Assembly (NCBI GenBank): GCA_947259715.1
Contig: CAMYNR010000020.1
Coordinates: forward strand, 1-48,728
DNA length: 48,728 nucleotides
Reading direction: 5' to 3'
DNA from: an uncultured Desulfuromonadales bacterium
Lineage (GTDB): Bacteria; Desulfobacterota; Desulfuromonadia; Desulfuromonadales; Geopsychrobacteraceae
Shown here: one piece after another, positions 7,567 to 17,235 of the stretch
Position numbering within the stretch: the first letter of the stretch is position 1
How the letters are laid out: every line of letters starts with the position of its first letter
Notes under the pieces: model-generated
What the model saw: the letters and a program-made list of their open reading frames with translations, nothing else
What the model was told of the DNA's origin: nothing
Database searches by the model: none
Made by a program: the position numbers and the translations under genes

Positions 7567-8694
7567 ATGAAGTCTCTGGAAAAGAAGCAGATTATCATTG
7601 ATGACACCACCTTGCGCGATGGCGAACAGACTGCTGGTGTTGTTTTCAGTCTGGAGGAAAAGAAACGCATTGCGCTTATGCTTGATGAAATTGGCGTTGG
7701 CGAGCTGGAGTGCGGTATCCCGGCCATGGGCAAGCAGGAACAGGCCTCGATTCGGGCATTGGTCGATTTAGGGCTGAACGCCCGACTGATGACCTGGAAC
7801 AGGGCCGTCATCAGGGATATACAGGCCTCCCTGGCGACCGGCGTGCAGGCGGTTGATATCTCTCTGTCGGTTTCCGATCTGCACATCCAACATAAATTGG
7901 GCAAAAGCCGCGCTTGGGTGAAAGAGCAGTTGAAGCGCTCCCTCGGGTTTGCCAAACAGCATAATCTGTATGTTTCGGTCGGTGGCGAGGACTCCAGCCG
8001 GGCTGATCTCGATTTTTTGATCGAGCTGTTACGAATCGCCGAAAATGAAGGGGCTGATCGCTTTCGCTTTTGCGACACCCTTGGCATCCTCGACCCCTTT
8101 GCGACCTACGACAAAGTGAAATATCTGGCCGAGCGCAGTTCCCTCGATTTGGAAGTTCATACCCATAACGACCTGGGCATGGCGACTGCCAATGCAATTG
8201 CCGGGATCCGCGCTGGAGCGAAGTTCGTCAATACCACCGTCAACGGACTCGGCGAGCGAGCGGGAAATGCTGCGCTGGAAGAGGTGGTGATGGCGCTCAA
8301 ACATGCCTGTAATATCGATCCGCAGATCGATACCAGCCGATTTTTAGAGATTTCCCGCTATGTCGGACAGGCCAGCCAGCGACCGGTGCCCGATTGGAAA
8401 GCCGTGGTCGGGGAAAAAGTCTTCTCTCATGAATCGGGCCTGCACGCCGATGGGGTGATTAAAAATCCTGCGAATTATGAAGGTTTTGACCCAGGGGAAG
8501 TCGGTTTGCAACGTCACATGGTCCTCGGCAAGCACTCCGGCAGTAATGGTTTGAAGCAGCGCCTGGAGCAACTGCGGGTCGATTGGCAGGGGGTCGATGT
8601 TGAGGCGCTGCTCTACCGGGTCCGCACCGCTTCCCAGCGCCGCAAGCGTGCTCTGAATGACCATGAGCTGCTGCAACTGTGCCGCGTCGCCTGA
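7567..8694 (+). CDS. nifV: Homocitrate synthase NifV
   Basis: NifV condenses acetyl-CoA and 2-oxoglutarate to homocitrate, the organic ligand of the nitrogenase FeMo-cofactor. The 375-residue protein has the DRE-TIM metallolyase signature [17 protein letters not shown] (Arg17, Asp18), the metal-binding VHTHND pair (His198, His200), the [10 protein letters not shown] motif and GLHADGV further on. The ATG has GAGGTGAG nine bases upstream. A sigma-54 promoter and a putative ANTAR antiterminator precede it, which fits nif regulation and argues for NifV over a lysine-pathway or isopropylmalate synthase homologue. The GNAT gene follows after 9 bp. Confidence 0.93.
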   Translation: MKSLEKKQIIIDDTTLRDGEQTAGVVFSLEEKKRIALMLDEIGVGELECGIPAMGKQEQASIRALVDLGLNARLMTWNRAVIRDIQASLATGVQAVDISLSVSDLHIQHKLGKSRAWVKEQLKRSLGFAKQHNLYVSVGGEDSSRADLDFLIELLRIAENEGADRFRFCDTLGILDPFATYDKVKYLAERSSLDLEVHTHNDLGMATANAIAGIRAGAKFVNTTVNGLGERAGNAALEEVVMALKHACNIDPQIDTSRFLEISRYVGQASQRPVPDWKAVVGEKVFSHESGLHADGVIKNPANYEGFDPGEVGLQRHMVLGKHSGSNGLKQRLEQLRVDWQGVDVEALLYRVRTASQRRKRALNDHELLQLCRVA

Positions 8695-8703
8695 GGAGAG
8701 TCG

Positions 8704-9510
8704 ATGCAGTTTCAGAATTTAAGTGAGGCAGACTGGCGGCTTTTCATGCAATGGGCGATCGCCGAGGGGTGGACGGTGCCATTTCAGGAACAGCGGCTGT
8801 TTCAGAACCAATGGCGGCCCTATTTCTTTGTGCTGCGATCGGCCGGGCAGGTGCAGGGGTTTGTCTCGGCGGTGCTCTATAAAAACAGCGGCTGGATCGG
8901 AAACCTGCTGGTCGGACCGGAACGGCGTGGCCATGGCTTTGGCTCGGCACTGTTCGATTTTGCCCTCGATTTCTTGCGTCAATCAGCGCCCTCCCGCATC
9001 TGGCTGACAGCCTCGCAAGAGGGACAGCCACTTTACCAGCGCAGAGGATTCAGGAGTGTCGATCGCATTGACCGCTGGCGCGGCCAGGGGCATGGTGCTG
9101 TTGAGCTGGAGAGCCAGCAGCTGGTGTCTGAATTAATCGAGCTTGATCACAGTTGCTGGGGGGAGTCGCGAGCGCCTCTGCTGGCGATCTTGACGGATGA
9201 TGGCGAGATCTGCTGCAGTGGCCAGAGCCTGGGGCTGCTGCAGCCGGGGTTGGTGGCATGGCAGCTGGGGCCCTGGCTGTCGCCCAACAAATGTCCGCGT
9301 GAAAATCGTCTGCTGTTGACCCAGGCGCTGGAGAAAACCCCAGCGGGCCGCCCCCTGGTGATTGACCAGTTAGTTTCCGCCGAGGCTGGGATGTTGTTGC
9401 GCAGCGCCAATTTTGAGTTGAGCTGCAGTAATGAGTTGATGTGTCTATCCAAAGAGCCGGTCAAGCTGCAGGGGGTCAACGCGCTGGCCAGCCTGGGGAG
9501 CATCGGCTGA
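8704..9510 (+). CDS. GNAT family N-acetyltransferase
   Basis: A 268-residue acetyltransferase of unknown substrate. The N-terminal GNAT domain (about 1-120) has the acetyl-CoA-binding GPERRGHGFGSALF (Q/RxxGxG/A type). The C-terminal half (about 140-265) looks like a second, diverged GNAT-like domain (TPAGRPLVIDQLVSAEAGML). It starts 9 nt after nifV with GAGGAG upstream, so it should be cotranscribed with nifV and share its nitrogen control. A nif-related role is inferred only from this position. Confidence 0.85.
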   Translation: MQFQNLSEADWRLFMQWAIAEGWTVPFQEQRLFQNQWRPYFFVLRSAGQVQGFVSAVLYKNSGWIGNLLVGPERRGHGFGSALFDFALDFLRQSAPSRIWLTASQEGQPLYQRRGFRSVDRIDRWRGQGHGAVELESQQLVSELIELDHSCWGESRAPLLAILTDDGEICCSGQSLGLLQPGLVAWQLGPWLSPNKCPRENRLLLTQALEKTPAGRPLVIDQLVSAEAGMLLRSANFELSCSNELMCLSKEPVKLQGVNALASLGSIG

Positions 9511-9642
9511 GCGGGAACCTTTGCTATACCACACCTGATTGAGCAATTTCACAAATAGCAAATATTTCATGAGCTTGCTTGAAAGCCTCAATATCATAGC
9601 TATTCTTTTCAGAACCTTTCCTTTTTCTGACTGGAGGAGCCC

Positions 9643-10077
9643 ATGCTTGAAGAGTTCAAGAAGTTTGCGATGCGTGGTAATGTGGTGGACATGGCTGTGG
9701 GGATCATCATTGGCGCGGCCTTCGGTAAGATCGTCAGTTCGGTGGTCAAGGATATCATTATGCCGCCGATTGGGCTGATCATGGGGAATGTTGATTTTTC
9801 CAATTTGTTTATCAACCTCGGCGAGGGAGAGTTCGATTCTCTCAAAGCTGCCCAGGATGCTGGCGCGCCAACAATCAACTATGGTCTATTTGCCAACACG
9901 GTGCTCGATTTCCTGATTGTCGCATTTGCCGTATTCATGCTGATCAAGGCGATCAATAAAGCGACGGAAAAAGAAGAAGTCCCGGAAGAACCAACCACCA
10001 AGGAGTGTCCTGAGTGCCTCTCCGAGGTGCCGATTGCTGCCAAGCGTTGTAAAAACTGTACATCGGCTTTCGCCTGA
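9643..10077 (+). CDS. mscL: Large-conductance mechanosensitive channel MscL with C-terminal zinc ribbon
   Basis: MscL opens in the inner membrane under extreme tension to release solutes during osmotic downshock. The 144-residue protein has the standard pattern: N-terminal amphipathic helix [14 protein letters not shown]1 [20 protein letters not shown], a periplasmic loop, and TM2 around residues 83-105. After the charged linker it has CPEC...CKNC (Cys122/125/136/139), a small zinc ribbon seen in some MscL but absent from E. coli MscL. A strong GGAGGAG precedes the ATG. It is convergent with fhs. Confidence 0.95.
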   Translation: MLEEFKKFAMRGNVVDMAVGIIIGAAFGKIVSSVVKDIIMPPIGLIMGNVDFSNLFINLGEGEFDSLKAAQDAGAPTINYGLFANTVLDFLIVAFAVFMLIKAINKATEKEEVPEEPTTKECPECLSEVPIAAKRCKNCTSAFA

Positions 10078-10109
10078 TAAACATACTTTCGAATGAATGG
10101 ATTTGCGCG

Positions 10110-10132
10110 CAGGGCGGAAACAAACCGCCCTG
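10110..10132. terminator. Hairpin terminator between mscL and fhs
   Basis: CAGGGCGG (10110-10117) and CCGCCCTG (10125-10132) are perfect complements with an AAACAAA loop. It is followed by a short T run (GGTTTTATT). Its place between two convergent genes suggests it ends mscL and possibly fhs. Confidence 0.65.
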
Positions 10133-10141
10133 TGCCAGGTT

Positions 10142-11806
10142 TTATTCCAGCCCTTCAATCGAGCCATCATCCCTTAATTGCCAAGCTTCTGCTGCCGGAT
10201 GTTTCGGCAACCCCGGCATGCGCAGAATATCTCCGGTGAGCACGACCAGAAACCCGGCCCCTGAATTGATCTGAATGCCATTTACGGTGACCTCAAAATC
10301 GCGCGGGCGGCCGTACAATTTGGGATCGTCTGAGAGTGACCCGGGCGCCTTGGCGACACAGACCGGAAGCTGGTTATAGCCAAGCTGCTGTACTAAACGC
10401 AGGTCCTTAGCGGCCTGCTTGGTAAAGGCAACGTCGTCGGCGCCGTAAATCTCCCGGCAGATTATTTTGATCTTCTCTTCCACCGGCATTTCAAGGGGAT
10501 AGAGGGGCTTATATGGTTGGCTCTGTTCGGCAACCTGCATGACCTTTTCGGCCAACTCGGCGGCACCACGGCCACCCTCGGCGTGATGGGTACAGAGTGC
10601 AAAAGGGGTCGCTAGCTCCCGGCAGCGGGCCTCAATCAGCGCCAGCTCAGCCGCATGATCGCCGGCAAAGCGATTGAGCGCGACGACCGGCTGCTTGTTA
10701 AACCTGCGAACATTTTCGATATGCTTGTCCAGGTTGCCCAGTCCGTCACGGAGCGCGATAAGATCCTTCTTCCCCAGCTGTGCCTTTTTTTGCCCACCGT
10801 GCAGCTTGAGTGCCCGGGTGGTCGTGACCAGAACCACCACTTGGGGATCCAGCTTGCCCAGCCGACACTTGATATCGAAGAACTTCTCCGCCCCCAGGTC
10901 GAAGCCGAACCCGGCCTCGGTGATCGCCCAATCGGCGTGGTGCAGGGCCATCCGGGTCGCGATTAAACTGCTGCAGCCGTGGGCAATATTGGCAAAGGGG
11001 CCACCGTGAACCAAAGCTGGAACCCCCTCCAGGGTTTGTACCAGGTTGGGATGGATGGCCTCGCGCAGCAATGCCAGCATGGCGCCGGTGACCTGCAGCT
11101 GTTCTGCGAACACCGGTGCGCCAGGGTAGGTAAATGCCACCAGGGTGCCCGCCAGGCGCTGGCGAAAATCATTCAGGTCGCTGGCCAGACACAGCATTGC
11201 CATCACCTCCGACGCCGCGGTGATGTCAAAACCGCCTTCGCGGGGGATCCCCTGCTGTTTGCCGCCCAGTCCCAGCACGATATGCCTGAGGCTCCGGTCG
11301 TTCATGTCGATCACCCGCCGCCAGAGGATCCTGCGCGGATCGATGTTCAGCAGGTTGCCCTGGTAGATATGATTGTCAATCACCGCTGAAAGCAGGTTGT
11401 TGGCACTGGTGATGGCGTGAAAATCCCCGGTGAAGTGCAGGTTGATCCGATCGGCGGGCATGATCTGGCTGTAGCCTCCGCCGGTGGCGCCCCCTTTCAT
11501 CCCCAGGCAGGGGCCGAGGGAAGGCTCGCGCAGCGCCAGGCAGACCGATCTGCCTGATCTGGCCAAAGCCTGCCCAAGGCCGATTGTGGTTGTGGTTTTC
11601 CCTTCGCCGGCAGCGGTGGGGGTGGTCGCAGAGACCAGAACCAGCTTACCCGGCGCTCGCGAGCTGCGCCCTAAGCTGTTCAGGTGAATCTTAGCGAGCT
11701 GTTTTCCGAACGGCAGCAGGTCCTCATGGTGAATCCCCAGCTGATCGGCAATGGCGCCGATCGGTTTCGCTTGAACCTGTTGGGCAATTTCGCGATCGCT
11801 CAGCAT
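10142..11806 (-). CDS. fhs: Formate-tetrahydrofolate ligase
   Basis: Fhs makes 10-formyl-tetrahydrofolate from formate, ATP and tetrahydrofolate, feeding purine and one-carbon metabolism. The 554-residue product matches the family from MLSDREIAQ, through the P-loop TPTAAGEGKTTTT (62-74), RINLHFTGDFHAITSANNLL, GGFDITAASEVMA and HGGPFANIAHG, to the C-terminal MPGLPKHPAAEAW. The start at 11806 (ATG with AAAAGGGA upstream) fits the family N-terminus; the upstream 27-residue extension does not. It is a monocistronic gene on the minus strand. Anaerobes commonly carry it. Confidence 0.95.
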   Translation of the reverse strand: MLSDREIAQQVQAKPIGAIADQLGIHHEDLLPFGKQLAKIHLNSLGRSSRAPGKLVLVSATTPTAAGEGKTTTTIGLGQALARSGRSVCLALREPSLGPCLGMKGGATGGGYSQIMPADRINLHFTGDFHAITSANNLLSAVIDNHIYQGNLLNIDPRRILWRRVIDMNDRSLRHIVLGLGGKQQGIPREGGFDITAASEVMAMLCLASDLNDFRQRLAGTLVAFTYPGAPVFAEQLQVTGAMLALLREAIHPNLVQTLEGVPALVHGGPFANIAHGCSSLIATRMALHHADWAITEAGFGFDLGAEKFFDIKCRLGKLDPQVVVLVTTTRALKLHGGQKKAQLGKKDLIALRDGLGNLDKHIENVRRFNKQPVVALNRFAGDHAAELALIEARCRELATPFALCTHHAEGGRGAAELAEKVMQVAEQSQPYKPLYPLEMPVEEKIKIICREIYGADDVAFTKQAAKDLRLVQQLGYNQLPVCVAKAPGSLSDDPKLYGRPRDFEVTVNGIQINSGAGFLVVLTGDILRMPGLPKHPAAEAWQLRDDGSIEGLE

Positions 11807-11950
11807 GCGCAAGTCCCTTTTATGGGGACCTGTGCCCCCAAGGTCAGGATAGGGCTGCTCTTCAGAGCTTTGCAGGCAGCTGATCACGGAGAGAAGAAGC
11901 CGCAGCCTGTAACCATCTCAAAAAACTATAGCAGAGAAAAAACGGGCCGA

Positions 11951-11982
11951 TTGATGGTCACTCCAGAAGCTTGCACTATAAT
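11951..11982 (+). promoter_or_regulatory. Possible sigma-70 promoter of the DUF4197 gene
   Basis: A perfect TATAAT (11977-11982) lies 51 bp before the start codon. The best -35 (TTGATG, 11951-11956) is 20 bp away, longer than ideal, so the call rests mainly on the -10 box. Confidence 0.4.
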
Positions 11983-12032
11983 GAAGAGTAGCACCAGGAT
12001 GAACACATTAGCTTTGCGAAGGGATTAAACAG

Positions 12033-12803
12033 ATGGTCAACAAACCGAAACCGTTTTCCGGCATTTCTCTTTTTGTCTGTGCCCTGCTGAGCCTGCTCTT
12101 TCTGCTGCCACAGAGCGGCGCAGCCATTGACTGGTTTAAGGCCGGCAAAGATTTGTTGCAAGACACCAGTGAATCCAAAAGCCCGAGCCTGAGCTCCTTA
12201 ACCGAAAGTGAAATCGGCGCCGGTCTCAAAGAAGCATTAAAAGTCGGTAGCGAGCGGGTGGTCGGCCAGCTTGGCGCCCTGGACGGCTTTAACGCCGACC
12301 CGCAAATTCGTATTCCCCTGCCGGCCAGCTTTGACAAGGTGCGATCCGTGCTGGCCCCGATCGGCCAGGCCGGAATGCTGGATGACTTGGAGCTGAAGCT
12401 CAATCGTGCGGCAGAAGAGGCTACCCCGCAGGCCAAAGCCTTGTTCCTGGATTCGATCAACCAGATGACCCTTGAGGATGTGCAGCAGATCTACAGCGGT
12501 CCCGAGGACGCCGCGACGCAATACTTCAGAGGAAAGATGTCCCAACCTTTAGCAGACGCTATGCAACCGATCGTTGAAGACAGCATGGCGCAGGTGGGCG
12601 CGGTGCAGGCTTATGATGCGGTCATGGGGCAATATCAAACGATCCCTTTTGTGCCGAACGTCAAGGCCGATCTGACTTCGCATGTGGTGGAAAAGGGGAT
12701 GGATGGGATCTTCCATTATCTGGCCAAGGAGGAGGCGGCTATCCGCCAGAATCCGGTCGAACGAACCACAGATATTCTGCAGAAAGTGTTTGGCGCAAAA
12801 TAA
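12033..12803 (+). CDS. DUF4197 domain protein, exported
   Basis: A 256-residue protein of unknown function. An N-terminal hydrophobic segment (residues about 9-31, ending SGAA) looks like a signal peptide or anchor. The rest fits DUF4197: LTESEIGAGLKEALKVGSER, LNRAAEEATPQAKALF, ATQYFRGKM, and the C-terminal IRQNPVERTTDILQKVFGAK. It is mostly alpha-helical. AAGGGA lies upstream of the ATG. It converges on the RND operon with a hairpin between them. Its role cannot be stated from sequence. Confidence 0.8.
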   Translation: MVNKPKPFSGISLFVCALLSLLFLLPQSGAAIDWFKAGKDLLQDTSESKSPSLSSLTESEIGAGLKEALKVGSERVVGQLGALDGFNADPQIRIPLPASFDKVRSVLAPIGQAGMLDDLELKLNRAAEEATPQAKALFLDSINQMTLEDVQQIYSGPEDAATQYFRGKMSQPLADAMQPIVEDSMAQVGAVQAYDAVMGQYQTIPFVPNVKADLTSHVVEKGMDGIFHYLAKEEAAIRQNPVERTTDILQKVFGAK

Positions 12804-12825
12804 CTGCACGGATGAGATTTCAATA

Positions 12826-12857
12826 AAGCAGGCGGAGGATCCCGTCTCCGCCTGCTT
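12826..12857. terminator. Bidirectional hairpin between the DUF4197 gene and the RND operon
   Basis: AAGCAGGCGGAG (12826-12837) and CTCCGCCTGCTT (12846-12857) pair perfectly over 12 bp with an 8-nt loop. It ends 3 bp before the RND gene's stop codon. No long T-tract follows on either strand, so efficiency is unclear. Confidence 0.6.
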
Positions 12858-12859
12858 GG

Positions 12860-15800
12860 CTAAACTTGTTCAGAAAAGCGTCCTTCTTTCAGCTCAGGTT
12901 TCTGCTCCCGCTCCGTCCCTCTCCTGAACAGACCAATAAAGTCTTCCAGAATCAAATAACTCGCTGGGACCAGCAGCAGGCTCAAAAAAGTGCCGAAAAG
13001 GATGCCGAAGCCGAGGGACACGGCCATCGGTATCAGGAACTGCGCCTGGGTGCTGGTTTCGGTGAGCAGCGGCAGCAGCCCGACGAAGGTGGTCAGCGAG
13101 GTCAGCAGAATCGGCCGGAAGCGGGCACCGCCGGCGAGCATGACCGCTTCGATCAGCTCCATCCCCTCACGTCGACGACGATTGATAAAATCAACCAGCA
13201 CCAGGCTGTCGTTTACCACCACCCCGCAGAGCGCCAGAATCCCCAGGGTGCTCATGAAGCTCAGATTCATTCCCATCAGCATATGGCCGACGATGGCACC
13301 ACCCAAACTGTAGGGGATCACCAGCATCACCATGAAAGGTTGCAGGTAGGAGCGAAACGGGATCGCCAGCAGCGCGTAAATGGCGAAGAGCACAAAGATG
13401 ATGCCGAAAAACAGGCTGCCGAAGGATTCACGCTGTTCTTTCAATTCACCTTCAAAGGCATAGCGCACCCCCGGGTAGTTGAGCAGCAGATTATCCAGGT
13501 AAGGGCGCAGGTCCGCGGCAATGGCGTTGGTGTCGACCTTGCCCTTTTCGGCATCGGCTGAAACGTTGACCGCGCGGTTGCGGTCGACCCGGCGGATAGT
13601 GGAAAAGCCGGTACCGATCTGGGCGTCGGCGACCTGGCTGAAGGGGACCTCGATCCCGTCGGGGGTGCGGATCTTCATCTGTTCCAGGTTGGCGGCGCTG
13701 CTTCGTTCGCTTTTCGGATAGCGGATCATCACCCGCACATCATCCCGGCCGCGCTGGATCCGCTGTGCTTCCGCGCCGAAAAAGGCCGCCCGCACCTGGC
13801 GACCAAGATCGCTGGAGGTCAGGCCGAGGAGCTCCGCCTCCGGACGCAATCGCAGCTGAATCTCCTCCTTGCCCTGGTCGAAGCTGTCCTGAATGTCGTA
13901 GAGACCGGGATATTCAGCCAGCCGTTGCTTGAGCGCATCGGCGACGGTGGTCAGGCTGGCAAAATCTGCCCCGGTGAGTTGCACATCGATCGGATCGCCG
14001 CCACGGCCGATTTCGGCGCGGAAGTTCAGCTCCTTGACCCCGGGGATGGTGCCGATCCCTTGGCGCCATTCGTTGACGATCTGCCGGGTAGTCACATTTT
14101 GTCTGCGTTCTTCGGGCGGCATCAGCTCCAGGGTCACCTGGCCGATCTCCGGGTTGCCCCGCAGCCCCGGCCGGCCGCCACCACTCCAGCCGATGCTGAC
14201 CAGAATATTGCGGATAACCGATTCTTGTCCTTCCGGTTCCTGATATTTTTTCTGCAGGCTGCTGGCGACCCGGGCGATTTTTTCGATATGCCGACGGGTT
14301 TGATCCTCGGCGGTGCCGGCTGGCATCACCAGGGTGGCGCGGGCTGTCTCGCTCTGCACCCGGGGGAAGAAGGTAAAGCCATAGCGACCGCTGATGACAA
14401 AACTGATGATGATGACGATCACAGCGGTAAACAGGGAAAAGGTCAGATGACGGCGGTTCAGCGCGCGCCGCAGTATCGGTTGATAGACTTTTTCGATGAA
14501 CCTCTCCAGACCGTCGGCGATACGGCGCTGCAGCCTCAGCAGCGGGCCCTGACGTTTCTTCTGCAGGTGAACATGGCGCAGGTGGGCGGGCAGGATCAGC
14601 TTCGATTCGACCCAGGAGAAGATCAGCACCGGAATGACGATTAACGGGATCTGGGCAAAAATCGGTCCGCGCAACCCCTCCATAAACAGCAGAGGAGTAA
14701 AGGCCGCGACGGTGGTGAGCAGGCCGAAGGTCACCGGTATCGCCACCTCCTGGGCGCCCCGAATCACCGAGTCAACGCTCTCACCATCTTTTTTCAGATG
14801 CGTGTAGATATTTTCCCCGGTGATGATCGCATCATCGACAACAATCCCCAGCACCAGGATAAAGGCAAACAGGCTGACAATGTTGATGGTCACCCCAAGC
14901 ACCGGCATCAGCGCTAAAGCGCCCATGAAGCTGATCGGGATGCCGATGCAGACCCAGATGGCGATGGAAAAGCGTAAAAACAGCGCCAACAGAACAAAGA
15001 TCAGAATTCCCCCCTGAATGGCGCTGTTGGTCAGGGTGTTCAGGCGCAATTTAACGATTCGGGAGCGGTCGCGCCAGTAATCGAGGCTGACGCCGGGGGG
15101 CAGCTGATCCTGTTTGTCGGCGACATATTGCTTAACCGCCTGGCCGATCTCCAGGGCGTTCTGGTCTCCGGTACGATAGACTTCGATCAGTACCGCCGAG
15201 CGTTCGTTAAACAGTGCGTACAGAGGTTCTTCATCGAAACCGTCATGGATGCTGGCCAGATCGCCGAGCAACAGCCGGCTGCCGTCGGCATTGCTGCGGA
15301 TCGGAATGCGGGAAAAATCTTCAGCAGTATAGGCCTGGCCGCGGGTGCGCAGGAGGATTTCGCCGCCACTGCTTTTGATCGCCCCGGCGGGCAGATCGAC
15401 AGAGGAACGGCGCACCGCTTCGGCAATATCATTCAGGCCGAGGCCGTACTCTTCAAGGGTTTTCTGGCTGACTTCGATCGACAACTCAAAGGGGCGCACT
15501 GCCACCAGGTCGGCCTGGCTGACTTCCGGCAGAGCGGTCAGGTCATCGCGCACCAGTTCGCCGAAGCGGCGCAGGTCCTGCTCCGACAAAGAGCCGCTGA
15601 CAACAATCGAGACCACCTCGCGGCGAAACTCAAGAACCTGATATTCTGGCCGTTCGACTTCATCCGGGAAGGTGGTGATGGCATCGACCCGATTTTTGAT
15701 ATCGTCGAGCAGGTCGCGCGGCTCATAACCTTTTCGTACCTCGATACGAACCTGCCCGGAGCCTTCCCGCGCATTGGAGATCACCTCCTCAATACCCTGC

Positions 15801-16027
15801 AGGTCGTCGATCGCTTCTTCGATGCGGATCACCACCGCCTCTTCGACCTCGGCCGGGGTGGCGCCACGGTAGCGCACATCAACGGTGACCGTATCCCTTT
15901 CGAATTGAGGGAAAACCTCCAGGGGGATCAACTCGATCAGAGAATAGAGCCCGAGCCCGACGATCACCAGCATCAGCAGATTGGCGGCGACCGGATTGTG
16001 GGCGAACCAGGAGATCAATCCTTTCAT
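12860..16027 (-). CDS. RND family efflux pump, inner-membrane permease (AcrB/HAE1 type)
   Basis: Proton-driven inner-membrane exporter of drugs or other hydrophobic compounds. The 1055-residue length and the two repeats of one TM helix, a large periplasmic loop and a TM bundle are standard for AcrB-type pumps. TM4 has the proton-relay pair in LGIVVDDAIITGENIY. The N-terminus (FAHNPVAANLLMLVIVGLGLY) and LSFMSTLGILALCGVVVNDS are typical of the HAE1 subgroup. Its ATG overlaps the adaptor gene's stop by 4 nt (ATGA), so the two are coupled. Substrates cannot be read from the sequence. Confidence 0.93.
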   Translation of the reverse strand: MKGLISWFAHNPVAANLLMLVIVGLGLYSLIELIPLEVFPQFERDTVTVDVRYRGATPAEVEEAVVIRIEEAIDDLQGIEEVISNAREGSGQVRIEVRKGYEPRDLLDDIKNRVDAITTFPDEVERPEYQVLEFRREVVSIVVSGSLSEQDLRRFGELVRDDLTALPEVSQADLVAVRPFELSIEVSQKTLEEYGLGLNDIAEAVRRSSVDLPAGAIKSSGGEILLRTRGQAYTAEDFSRIPIRSNADGSRLLLGDLASIHDGFDEEPLYALFNERSAVLIEVYRTGDQNALEIGQAVKQYVADKQDQLPPGVSLDYWRDRSRIVKLRLNTLTNSAIQGGILIFVLLALFLRFSIAIWVCIGIPISFMGALALMPVLGVTINIVSLFAFILVLGIVVDDAIITGENIYTHLKKDGESVDSVIRGAQEVAIPVTFGLLTTVAAFTPLLFMEGLRGPIFAQIPLIVIPVLIFSWVESKLILPAHLRHVHLQKKRQGPLLRLQRRIADGLERFIEKVYQPILRRALNRRHLTFSLFTAVIVIIISFVISGRYGFTFFPRVQSETARATLVMPAGTAEDQTRRHIEKIARVASSLQKKYQEPEGQESVIRNILVSIGWSGGGRPGLRGNPEIGQVTLELMPPEERRQNVTTRQIVNEWRQGIGTIPGVKELNFRAEIGRGGDPIDVQLTGADFASLTTVADALKQRLAEYPGLYDIQDSFDQGKEEIQLRLRPEAELLGLTSSDLGRQVRAAFFGAEAQRIQRGRDDVRVMIRYPKSERSSAANLEQMKIRTPDGIEVPFSQVADAQIGTGFSTIRRVDRNRAVNVSADAEKGKVDTNAIAADLRPYLDNLLLNYPGVRYAFEGELKEQRESFGSLFFGIIFVLFAIYALLAIPFRSYLQPFMVMLVIPYSLGGAIVGHMLMGMNLSFMSTLGILALCGVVVNDSLVLVDFINRRRREGMELIEAVMLAGGARFRPILLTSLTTFVGLLPLLTETSTQAQFLIPMAVSLGFGILFGTFLSLLLVPASYLILEDFIGLFRRGTEREQKPELKEGRFSEQV

Positions 16028-17235
16028 GGCTGGCGCTCCAGGTCGTCTGGCTGCGAGGTGCCGGCGGTTTCGGTTTCTCCAGCCACGCGCACTTTGATTC
16101 CTTCGGCGACAAACGACAGATTGGTCAGGGACAGCCGATCTCCTGCCTGCAACGGGTTCCGGGCGATAACCTGTTGCTGGTCGCGCCAGAGAACCTCAAG
16201 TTGGCGACGTTCCAGACGGCTGTCGGCGTCAACCAGATAAATGGTATTTTCGCCTCGCACTGCTTCGCGGGGCAGGATAAATATATTCTCCAGGGTCTCT
16301 CCCTGGATGCTGGCTTCAAGGAACTGGCCGATCTTCAAAGGGGGGCGGTCGCCCTGGCGGCGATAGGGGTCTTCGATCTGGGCAATCACGAACAGCTGAC
16401 GGCTGCGGATATCGACCGTACTCTCGGTGCGGACCAGGTGGCCGGTCCACTGATAGCGGCGGCTGCCGACGCGGTAGCTGAAGAGGACTTTTGCTCCTGT
16501 CGTTTGCTGCTTGGGCGCGTCGCGGTAGCTTTCCGGCAGCTGCAGATAACTCTGCTGCTCGCTGCTGATCGGCAGGCGCACTTCGACGGCGTCGCTGGCG
16601 AAAATTTCAGCCAGCGGCGTGCCGGGGGAGACATACTGGCCAAAATCGACCTGCTTTTCCAAAATCCGTCCAGCGTAAGGGGCAACAATCTGCGTGCGTT
16701 CCAACTCGAGCTGTGCTTGGGCCAGGCGGGCTTCGGCGGCCGCCAGCGCAGCCTGGGCATTCTCCAACTGCGGTCGGCGCAGCAGCAGGGGCGTCGGATC
16801 ACCCTGCAGCTTCAGCTTTTGCCAATCGCGGCTGGCCTGTGCGCTGCGCGCCTGCTCCTCGGCCAGAGCCAGTCTGCGCTGACTGAGTTCGGCTTTGGCG
16901 ATGGTCAAGGCATTCTGATAATCGCGTTGATCAATCTTCAGCAGCAAACGGTCCTTTTCAAAAAAACCGCCGTCACGAAAGTTCTCATCGACCCAGACGA
17001 TCTTGCCGGAGACCTCAGGGACCAGGGTGCTGCTGGTGCGTGGCGCAACGGTCCCGCGGCTTGGCACCTGGATCTGATAACTCTGCGGCTGCAGTTCCAT
17101 AACTTCCACCGTAGGCGGTGCGACCTCAGGACGCTGGCGCTTGGCTTTGGGGCCGGTCGCGATCAGGTTGGCGGCGATGGCAATGCCGGCCAGCAGGACC
17201 AGCGGCGGGAGAATAAAGCGAAAAACCCGTTTCAT
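16024..17235 (-). CDS. RND efflux periplasmic adaptor subunit (membrane fusion protein)
   Basis: Links the inner-membrane pump to the outer-membrane channel. The 403-residue protein has an N-terminal TM/signal segment (residues 5-27), a lipoyl/barrel-sandwich half at about 70-110 (VPEVSGKIVWVDENFRDGG), an alpha-helical hairpin at about 110-180, the second lipoyl half (APYAGRILEKQVDFGQYVSPG), then beta-barrel and membrane-proximal domains. It overlaps by 4 nt with both neighbours' coding regions (ATGA at each junction), showing tight operon structure. Confidence 0.93.
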   Translation of the reverse strand: MKRVFRFILPPLVLLAGIAIAANLIATGPKAKRQRPEVAPPTVEVMELQPQSYQIQVPSRGTVAPRTSSTLVPEVSGKIVWVDENFRDGGFFEKDRLLLKIDQRDYQNALTIAKAELSQRRLALAEEQARSAQASRDWQKLKLQGDPTPLLLRRPQLENAQAALAAAEARLAQAQLELERTQIVAPYAGRILEKQVDFGQYVSPGTPLAEIFASDAVEVRLPISSEQQSYLQLPESYRDAPKQQTTGAKVLFSYRVGSRRYQWTGHLVRTESTVDIRSRQLFVIAQIEDPYRRQGDRPPLKIGQFLEASIQGETLENIFILPREAVRGENTIYLVDADSRLERRQLEVLWRDQQQVIARNPLQAGDRLSLTNLSFVAEGIKVRVAGETETAGTSQPDDLERQP